Assembly (NCBI GenBank): GCA_944324425.1
Contig: CALUWE010000002.1
Location: 1 to 64,000, forward strand
Source of the DNA: Candidatus Gastranaerophilales bacterium
GTDB lineage: Bacteria; Cyanobacteriota; Vampirovibrionia; Gastranaerophilales; Gastranaerophilaceae
Reading direction: 5' to 3'
DNA: 64,000 nucleotides
Position numbers and translations under genes: made by a program. This document shows, piece after piece, positions 57,942-64,000 of the stretch (within the stretch, counting starts at the first letter, position 1; every line of letters starts with the position of its first letter). The notes under the pieces are model-generated. The model was not told where the DNA came from. It did not search any database and saw nothing but the letters and a program-made list of their open reading frames with translations.

Positions 57942-58745
57942 TTAAAAAATACTTTCTTTTCCTTTTTTAATTCTGATGGTAATACCAGAAATTCCTATAA
58001 TAACGCCCAATATTGAAATAAGCACGGGGAAGGGCAGACCGAAAACGTAAAAAACCGTGTCCGATCTGAACGGTTCAATTATCATTCTTACAATGGAATA
58101 TAAAAGAATGTATGAAAAGAAAATAACACCGTCATAATCTTTTGAAGTTTTTTTCAACAAAAATAAAAGAAAAACAAAAATCAAAATGTTTAAAATGCTT
58201 TCATACAAAAAACAAGGATGAAAATATTCATATTGAATATATTTATCAGGTCTGAAATTTTCTTTTACATACAACATTACAGGGGCATTCACCGCAGGCA
58301 AGCCGAAAGCTTCCTGATTAAAAAAGTTTCCGAATCTTCCTATTGCCTGCCCCAAAGGCAGTGTAGCACAAATTATATCCGCATAGGGAAAGAAATTCAT
58401 CTTGTTTTTTTGAGCATACAAAATGCCGAAAATTATACCGCCGATTATTGCCCCATGGATGGACAAACCCCCCTGCCACACCATAAAAATTGCCGCAGGA
58501 TTTAAAATAAAATATTCGATTGATAAAAGCACATAATAAATTCTCGCACCTATAATGGAAAAAATTATAAGCAAAGGGACAATATCTGACAGAACATTTT
58601 TATCTACCGATGTCATTACTTTTGATGACAAAAAGAGAGATGATAAATAACAAACAATAATCGCAAAAAATATACAAAGGGAATAATAGTGAATATTCAC
58701 CCCGAAAAAATCAAAATAGCTAAATTCAGGCGGATACAGTATCAT
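57942..58745 (-). CDS. lgt: Prolipoprotein diacylglyceryl transferase
   Basis: First enzyme of lipoprotein maturation; it adds diacylglycerol from phosphatidylglycerol to the lipobox Cys on the periplasmic side of the inner membrane. The 267-residue protein has about seven membrane helices, GGLSIHG (92-98), and the Lgt signature [13 protein letters not shown] (136-148) with the essential Arg. The start overlaps the stop of the upstream lipoprotein gene (TAATG), implying coupled translation. Confidence 0.95.
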   Translation of the reverse strand: MILYPPEFSYFDFFGVNIHYYSLCIFFAIIVCYLSSLFLSSKVMTSVDKNVLSDIVPLLIIFSIIGARIYYVLLSIEYFILNPAAIFMVWQGGLSIHGAIIGGIIFGILYAQKNKMNFFPYADIICATLPLGQAIGRFGNFFNQEAFGLPAVNAPVMLYVKENFRPDKYIQYEYFHPCFLYESILNILIFVFLLFLLKKTSKDYDGVIFFSYILLYSIVRMIIEPFRSDTVFYVFGLPFPVLISILGVIIGISGITIRIKKGKESIF

Positions 58746-59281
58746 TATTCTTTCCCGTTTTGATTTTCCTCGATGGTTTTATTCAATTCTTCTATATGCA
58801 ATTTAACGGTTTCCGTATCCTTGGCATCCGGCGCCAGCTCAATGTATTTTTCATACATTTTAACCGCCTCTTTAACGTTTTCTAAAAGTTCTTTTATTTC
58901 ATCTTCCGTATATTCTTTTTTGTTTTCTTCATCCAATAAGTTTTCTTCAAATTGAAGCCCGTATGCTTCTAAGGCAACAGCTAAAGAATAATAGGCGTCG
59001 GGGGAATTCGGGTTAATTTCAATTGAATGTTTTAATTGTTCAATTGCATTTTTATAATCTTCTTTTTTAATGTATGCAACACCCAAGTTATACCTTGATT
59101 CAAAAACATTTTCGTCTAAATCAACACTGGATTGAAACCTTGCAATGGCGTTATTGTAATCACCTTTATCCAAATAATTTTTTCCCATTTGGTTTAATTC
59201 CTGAATGGCCAAATTATTTATGCAAGCGGTACAAAGAAGGCTTGCCGTTAATATACATACTAAAACTAAAAATTTCTTCAT
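58745..59281 (-). CDS. TPR-repeat lipoprotein
   Basis: The 178-residue protein has a lipoprotein signal (LLCTAC, modified Cys20; the -3 residue is Cys rather than Leu, slightly atypical) and at least two TPR units (GKNYLDKGDYNNAIARFQSS and LGVAYIKKEDYKNAIEQLKHS), followed by a partial third (AVKMYEKYIELAP). It likely scaffolds envelope protein complexes. GGAG precedes the ATG. It is directly coupled to lgt, the enzyme that would modify it. Confidence 0.88.
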   Translation of the reverse strand: MKKFLVLVCILTASLLCTACINNLAIQELNQMGKNYLDKGDYNNAIARFQSSVDLDENVFESRYNLGVAYIKKEDYKNAIEQLKHSIEINPNSPDAYYSLAVALEAYGLQFEENLLDEENKKEYTEDEIKELLENVKEAVKMYEKYIELAPDAKDTETVKLHIEELNKTIEENQNGKE

Positions 59282-59302
59282 TTTATAAACTCCGATTTTT
59301 TT

Positions 59303-59330
59303 ATTTTACTCAAAGAGTAATTTATAGCAA
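59303..59330 (-). promoter_or_regulatory. Promoter of the TPR-lipoprotein/lgt genes
   Basis: On the minus strand: TTGCTA (59330-59325), 16-bp spacer, TAAAAT (59308-59303), then a short leader with GGAG before the ATG at 59281. It lies in the 60-bp gap after the AsmA-like gene. Confidence 0.5.
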
Positions 59331-59341
59331 ACAATTTAACA

Positions 59342-62300
59342 TTAATTGAGCCAAGTGAATGATTTTACGATATTATCCGCAGTTGCCGCACCTTCAATTT
59401 TTGCGTTAAACAGCCTGTAATCGTCATTATTCAAATCCATTAAAGGAATTTTATTAACATTTTTAAGCATTTCCGTTTTTACAAGTTCATCCATTTTATT
59501 TCTTGTTACCATGTTTAAAATTGAAACAACGGATGTATTACCGACAGGCCCCAATATATTTGAAATTTTCTTTGAAAGCTTTCCTAAAATTTCAATATCG
59601 CCGACACCGTTTAAAATGTCATAAGAGCCAAAGGTATATGTGCTTAAATTATCACCTTGAGAGTATATTTTTAAATCTTGAATTTTAGCGTCGCTAACCT
59701 TAAGGTCGCCTTTTATTTTATTAAAATCGCCATGTTTATAAGGAGTTAAAAGTTCTATTACATTGTTTATGGTTAAGCCGAATATACCGCTTTTAATAAA
59801 GTTTGAAGCTCTTAAAAGATATTCGATTGACCCTAATTTCGGCATTCTGCCGTTTAAAATCGCAAATTCGGCTGTGGCGTTTATTTTTCTTACATAATCA
59901 TCCAAGGTAAAATCCTTCATAGAAATTGTAAATGTGCCGTTTGCATTGCCGTACAATTGACCGGACAAATTAAAGAAAGCCTTTGTTAATTCATCAGCTT
60001 CACAGTTCATAAAGTCGGATTTTACAAATATATCTTTTGAATTGAAATTATAGCTGCCTATACCTTTTATTAAACCTCCCGCAATAGAAAGATAAGCATC
60101 ATCAATTTTTAAGGAGGCCTCCTTATTGTGAGAAAAATTCATTTTCAAATTGTTTGCGATAATTCCGTTGAAATCAATTTCATCCGCAATTAAGCTGCCT
60201 TTTTTAACCAAAACATCTTCAGGCTTTATCGAAAGATTATTTGAATTTGAAGAAATAATGTCGCCCTCCATTGGAGTTGCGGAATTGGCAAAAGCAGCAA
60301 AAGATTTTAAAAGATTATTTATTGAAACCGATTCAAAATGTAGTACAACATTATTGATAACAATAGGATATGTAACTTTATTCACAAAATCTATTTCTAT
60401 ATCACCCGTTGTATTAAAAGCTGAAAGCTTAAATTTCATATGGCCGAGTTTATCATTTAAAACAATTTCAATATTATCAATAAACGATTCATAAATCGGA
60501 ACAAAAACTTTTGAGAAATTTAACTTTCCTTTAGCGGAAAGATTTGTAATATCGCCGTTTAAAACAAGGTCTGACGTGAAAAGACCTTCTTTTATAAGTG
60601 ATTTTTTAAATAACAAATTCAAAAACCTTACAGGTGCAGGGTTTGGTGTGAAAAATTTAAGATTGTTAAACGTAATATTGCCCTTGCTTAATTTCACTCC
60701 GCCAGAAACGTTAATCAGCTCATAAATTGTCTGTTTGTTGCTTTGAGACAAAATATATTTAAAATATTTGATATAGTTTATATTTGCATAGCTGCCGTTA
60801 AACTTAATTTTTGAGGAAATTTCCCTTTTTGTTTTTGTATCGCCCAATTTCAAGCCCATAAAAGACATATCCGAACCTTCATTCAAAAGAATTGAAAAAT
60901 AGCTCGTATATGAATCCAAATTTCCTAAAAGCCTTGCTTTTATTGAAGCTTCTCCGTCCAATTGAACGGGGTATTTTAAATAAGGATTAATTAAAGAATC
61001 ACATTCACCTTCCGTTAAATTTGTTGAAACAAAAATGTTAAATTCAGGGTTAACTCTGCCGTCGGTTTGCATAAAACCGTCTATATAGAGGGGCAATGTA
61101 CCGTATAAAATATTAAAAGCACTCAAAAGGGTTTTTTCGTTTTTAAATTTAATTTTACCGCTTTGAATTGAAACTTCTCTTTTATTTATGGCATCATATA
61201 GTGAAACTTTATCCGGTAAAAATTCACCGTCTATTTTGTCGCCGTTCAATTTCATTCTGCCTGAAACATTCCCTTTGGGGTTTTGAACGGTTTTTAGGAA
61301 TTTGGCCGTTTTTTCGGGAAGTATTTTTATAAAAAGTTTAAGATAATTTTCAAACGGAGAATTATAAAATATCAGCTTTAAACTGTTGTTCGGTTTATTT
61401 GATGCAAAGTTTCGAATTGTACCGTCCATTGAAAAATGAATTCCGGCAGCATTTAAATTTAAATTGTTAAATTTCGCGTTTTTGCCTTTCAGCTCAATGT
61501 TTCCTTCTTTGAAATAAAAATCCGAGCCTTTTTTGTTAACGCCATATACATTTCCGTCAAAATCAAAACCCGATAAATCCAACTCTGTTGCATTTGAATA
61601 AATTAAACCGCTTGTTTTAACATCACCTTTTAGCAAAAATTTGTTTGTTGTAAAAATCTTGCCCAAGTTTGTTGCAAAAAGCCTGTTTTGAGGAGCAAAA
61701 AGTTCAATGTTTTCTAAAATGAACCTTCCTACCGTATCCGATGAAACATTATCCGAAATAAATTGAATATCAAGAGTGGACGGAACCCCTTTTTGAATTT
61801 TATTTTTAGAGCCTTTTTGATAAACTTTACCGTTTATTTTAAAAGGCGAATCAAAAATATCTGCCGTAAGGTCAAATTTTGCATCATTTTCAAAGGTTAA
61901 AGTTCCTTTTAAATTTGTACCTTTAATTTTTGGTACAACGTTTAGGTTTATTCCTTTAAAAACAAGTTTACCTTTAGCTAAAATTGAATCTGATTGTTCA
62001 CCAAAAACTGCATCAGGCGGAACATTTCCGGATAAATTAAGGTAAAAATCAAGCTTGCCTGAATTTGGTTGAAAGCTTTTTAAAAATTCGCCGCCATCAA
62101 GCGCCGCTGTTACAATTTCAGAGGTTTCCGCTATTTTAATTGCTTTTGTTGCTTCAATATTTTCAACAAAAACATCGACCAATAAATTTCCGGATGTATC
62201 ACAATTGCCGTCAATTTTTGTTTTAGCGCCTTCAATTAAACCTTGTGCATTGTTAAATAAAATTTTATCTTTATCAAAAACAACTTTTACTTTGCCGTTT

Positions 62301-63889
62301 GTTAAAACCGTATTAAGACCGTTCATTGTAACCGTGGCATCGTTTGTTTCAAAAAAGCCTTCTAAATTTGCCTTTTCTTTTGTGCCTTTTGTGTGAAGTT
62401 CTATTGTGCCGTTACCTTTTAATGTCATAAATGGAAGCGGCCCCAGTTTTAAATTAAGAATTTTTTGAACGGGCATTAAAATTTTATGCGCAAATGCTAA
62501 ATCAAGCTTACCTGTTGATTTAACGCTAAACTCAGCATACGGCATTTTTTGCATTCTTGTTTTGCCGACAACCGTTAAAATTGAGCCCCTTGGAGCATTG
62601 GCATAAACCGTTATAATAACATCTCTTCCTAAAAATTCGCACTCGCCAAAGGATGTTTTTGCATCTTTTGGGCGCTCAACCACATAAACATCATCAAAAT
62701 TTAATTTTCCGTTAACGGAAAAATTATCTATATCTTTAAATTTGAATTTTGCACTGCCGTTTATAATTGCATTTGCATTATATTTTTTAATGCTTTGAAC
62801 ATAAGGCTCCTGAAAAGGAATAACCGTATCGGGAATTAAAGTAATAAAATCCTGAAGGTTTGTATCCGTTATTTTGATATCAAGATTAGGTTCAATTTCA
62901 TTCAAAGAAAATAAATTTTTTATTGTTCCGCTATATTGAACATTTACGCCTTTTGTATTTAAAGAACCGTTTTGAATTGTTAAAACCTTGTCTTTAAAGT
63001 TATAAACATTTTCAAAAATTACGGGGCCCTTTGTTTGAATTTTATTTTTTTCGCCTTTATAATCAAAAGCCAAATTAACTTTATCTGCAAAAACTGTTAA
63101 TTTATAATCTTTTTCTCCGGCAGCGGAAGAATAAATATCAACAACGGAATCCGAGCTTGTTACATTTTGGTTGTACAGATATTTTTTTAAAAAAGAAGTG
63201 TCAAATGCCGAAATTAAAACCTCATGGCGATTTAATTTCATTGAATTTTTATTTTTAACATAGTCAATATCAACCAAATAATTTGAAATTTTATCATTTA
63301 CTTTTATATTGCCCGTCGTATAAAGGTTAAATTTACCGTTTTTATCCAGCCCCAAACTTTTTAGGTCAAACCCTGAAAGTTCAAAATTTGTTTTTGTAAA
63401 AAGGTCGCTGAATTTTAACCCGTATGCGCCTATTTCTGCTTTTGAATCCGCCAAATCCAATTTAAAGAACGGCTTTTTTTGAATTTTTATATACTTCGAA
63501 AAATCAAAAACTCCCTTTTCGTCTCTTTTTAAATTAATTCCTATATAAGAAGCTTCAATATCGCTTATTGAAAGTTTTTTTATTAACAGCGGCAAAACCT
63601 TGATTTCAACTCTAAAATCATTAATATCAACAAAAGGGTCCGAATTTTGTTCCGCTTTAATTAAAATATCGGGTGATTCAACATTAAAATTCAAGCCTCT
63701 AAAGCCGCCTTTAATTTCACTGCATTCTAAAACAAGATTATATTTTTCGTAAAGAAAGCTTTTAATAAAGTTAATATCCTCAACCTTTTTAATAACAAAA
63801 AGGCACCCCGAGATTATTACTGCCAATAAAACAATAAAAATAAAAAACGGTATTAAAAATTTTTTATTAAATAAAAACTTAATTGACAT
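59342..63889 (-). CDS. Giant AsmA/YhdP-like membrane-anchored protein
   Basis: The 1515-residue protein has an N-terminal membrane anchor (about 11-34) followed by a very long beta-strand-rich region with AsmA-like openings (FDVNIEG-type repeats) and a C-terminal AsmA-type segment with ATAEFAILNGRMPKLGSIEYLLRASNF and the final TVV-type domain. Such proteins form a hydrophobic groove that carries phospholipids between inner and outer membrane (AsmA, TamB, YhdP, BLTP family). A signal-anchor and periplasmic body are expected. The family assignment is by overall pattern. Leaderless: TATAAT ends 7 nt before ATG. Confidence 0.82.
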   Translation of the reverse strand: MSIKFLFNKKFLIPFFIFIVLLAVIISGCLFVIKKVEDINFIKSFLYEKYNLVLECSEIKGGFRGLNFNVESPDILIKAEQNSDPFVDINDFRVEIKVLPLLIKKLSISDIEASYIGINLKRDEKGVFDFSKYIKIQKKPFFKLDLADSKAEIGAYGLKFSDLFTKTNFELSGFDLKSLGLDKNGKFNLYTTGNIKVNDKISNYLVDIDYVKNKNSMKLNRHEVLISAFDTSFLKKYLYNQNVTSSDSVVDIYSSAAGEKDYKLTVFADKVNLAFDYKGEKNKIQTKGPVIFENVYNFKDKVLTIQNGSLNTKGVNVQYSGTIKNLFSLNEIEPNLDIKITDTNLQDFITLIPDTVIPFQEPYVQSIKKYNANAIINGSAKFKFKDIDNFSVNGKLNFDDVYVVERPKDAKTSFGECEFLGRDVIITVYANAPRGSILTVVGKTRMQKMPYAEFSVKSTGKLDLAFAHKILMPVQKILNLKLGPLPFMTLKGNGTIELHTKGTKEKANLEGFFETNDATVTMNGLNTVLTNGKVKVVFDKDKILFNNAQGLIEGAKTKIDGNCDTSGNLLVDVFVENIEATKAIKIAETSEIVTAALDGGEFLKSFQPNSGKLDFYLNLSGNVPPDAVFGEQSDSILAKGKLVFKGINLNVVPKIKGTNLKGTLTFENDAKFDLTADIFDSPFKINGKVYQKGSKNKIQKGVPSTLDIQFISDNVSSDTVGRFILENIELFAPQNRLFATNLGKIFTTNKFLLKGDVKTSGLIYSNATELDLSGFDFDGNVYGVNKKGSDFYFKEGNIELKGKNAKFNNLNLNAAGIHFSMDGTIRNFASNKPNNSLKLIFYNSPFENYLKLFIKILPEKTAKFLKTVQNPKGNVSGRMKLNGDKIDGEFLPDKVSLYDAINKREVSIQSGKIKFKNEKTLLSAFNILYGTLPLYIDGFMQTDGRVNPEFNIFVSTNLTEGECDSLINPYLKYPVQLDGEASIKARLLGNLDSYTSYFSILLNEGSDMSFMGLKLGDTKTKREISSKIKFNGSYANINYIKYFKYILSQSNKQTIYELINVSGGVKLSKGNITFNNLKFFTPNPAPVRFLNLLFKKSLIKEGLFTSDLVLNGDITNLSAKGKLNFSKVFVPIYESFIDNIEIVLNDKLGHMKFKLSAFNTTGDIEIDFVNKVTYPIVINNVVLHFESVSINNLLKSFAAFANSATPMEGDIISSNSNNLSIKPEDVLVKKGSLIADEIDFNGIIANNLKMNFSHNKEASLKIDDAYLSIAGGLIKGIGSYNFNSKDIFVKSDFMNCEADELTKAFFNLSGQLYGNANGTFTISMKDFTLDDYVRKINATAEFAILNGRMPKLGSIEYLLRASNFIKSGIFGLTINNVIELLTPYKHGDFNKIKGDLKVSDAKIQDLKIYSQGDNLSTYTFGSYDILNGVGDIEILGKLSKKISNILGPVGNTSVVSILNMVTRNKMDELVKTEMLKNVNKIPLMDLNNDDYRLFNAKIEGAATADNIVKSFTWLN

Positions 63890-63896
63890 AACAAAA

Positions 63897-63949
63897 ATTA
63901 TACAAAAAATACTCCTCTTTTTGCAAAATTTGAAAAAATAATTTAAAAT
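63897..63949. promoter_or_regulatory. Divergent promoters sharing one palindromic -35 hexamer
   Basis: TTGCAA at 63921-63926 reads the same on both strands. Minus: TTGCAA, 18 bp, TATAAT (63902-63897), 7 nt, ATG at 63889. Plus: TTGCAA, 17 bp, TAAAAT (63944-63949), 7 nt, ATG at 63957. Both would give leaderless transcripts and compete for one polymerase contact. Confidence 0.7.
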
Positions 63950-63956
63950 TTTAAGT

Positions 63957-64000
63957 ATGAAAAAATTGCTTATATATATTCTATTTATAACGTTTTCTGT
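63957..64000 (+). CDS. N-terminal part of a secreted or membrane protein, cut by the window edge
   Basis: Only the first 14 codons are seen (MKKLLIYILFITFS), a typical signal-peptide start with a Lys-Lys and a hydrophobic run. It is preceded by a well-placed promoter with no Shine-Dalgarno. The product cannot be named. Confidence 0.6.
   Translation, partial: MKKLLIYILFITFS

Overview
The window is a 64-kb piece of an AT-rich bacterial chromosome with densely packed genes on both strands. The best lineage indicator is RNA polymerase: the beta' subunit is split into separate rpoC1 (27626-29338) and rpoC2 (23744-27595) genes, each with its own ribosome binding site, and rpoC2 is long enough to hold the large cyanobacterial insertion. 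No photosynthesis gene is seen. Together with low GC, a Ski2-like helicase, an AMIN-domain amidase and many lineage-specific Asn-rich proteins, this suggests a non-photosynthetic cyanobacterial relative (Vampirovibrionia/Melainabacteria, probably a gut Gastranaerophilales). The phylum-level inference is strong; the order is a guess.

Layout. 1-616: structured repeats, tRNA-Lys(UUU) and a tRNA-derived remnant. 617-15894: valS, a TolC-type outer-membrane protein, NagZ-like glycosidase, two lineage-specific proteins, an orphan histidine kinase, a Ski2-like RNA helicase, dxr, murI and an AMIN-amidase. 15895-23104: secD-secF plus an XRE regulator, a SIMPL protein, a large membrane protein, and rpmI-rplT. 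23159-32719: a secreted protein and the rpoB-rpoC1-rpoC2 operon. 33687-43468: an apparent operon of two membrane proteins and two unusual GH13 enzymes, facing a divergent ATPase/TPR protein (43621). 45902-49045: rsmG, an NrtR-like protein, small proteins and a GT2 glycosyltransferase. 49186-49704: a GC-rich tandem repeat. 49710-53779: MlaF/MlaE-like lipid ABC transporter, formyltransferase, nusA and rimP. 53936-56635: a MarR regulator and a membrane protein. 56632-63889: glgC, lgt, a TPR lipoprotein and a giant AsmA-like protein. A signal-peptide ORF runs off the right edge.

How the genes relate. Envelope biogenesis is a theme (SecDF, Lgt plus lipoprotein, AsmA-like protein, Mla-like transporter, TolC, MurI, amidase, NagZ), pointing to a diderm cell. 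Glucan metabolism is the second theme (GlgC and two GH13 proteins).

The most notable unexplained signals are: (i) a recurring Asn-rich N-terminus ending in a [VL]-[SA]-F-x-G-like motif on six otherwise unrelated proteins without classical signal peptides; (ii) many genes whose -10 box sits 6-7 nt before the ATG with no Shine-Dalgarno, implying leaderless mRNAs; (iii) a hairpin centred on the rpoB stop codon; (iv) a terminator-type attenuator ahead of rimP-nusA; and (v) two families of structured non-coding repeats. Starts were chosen from visible Shine-Dalgarno or -10 positions. All family assignments come from reading motifs; no database search was run.
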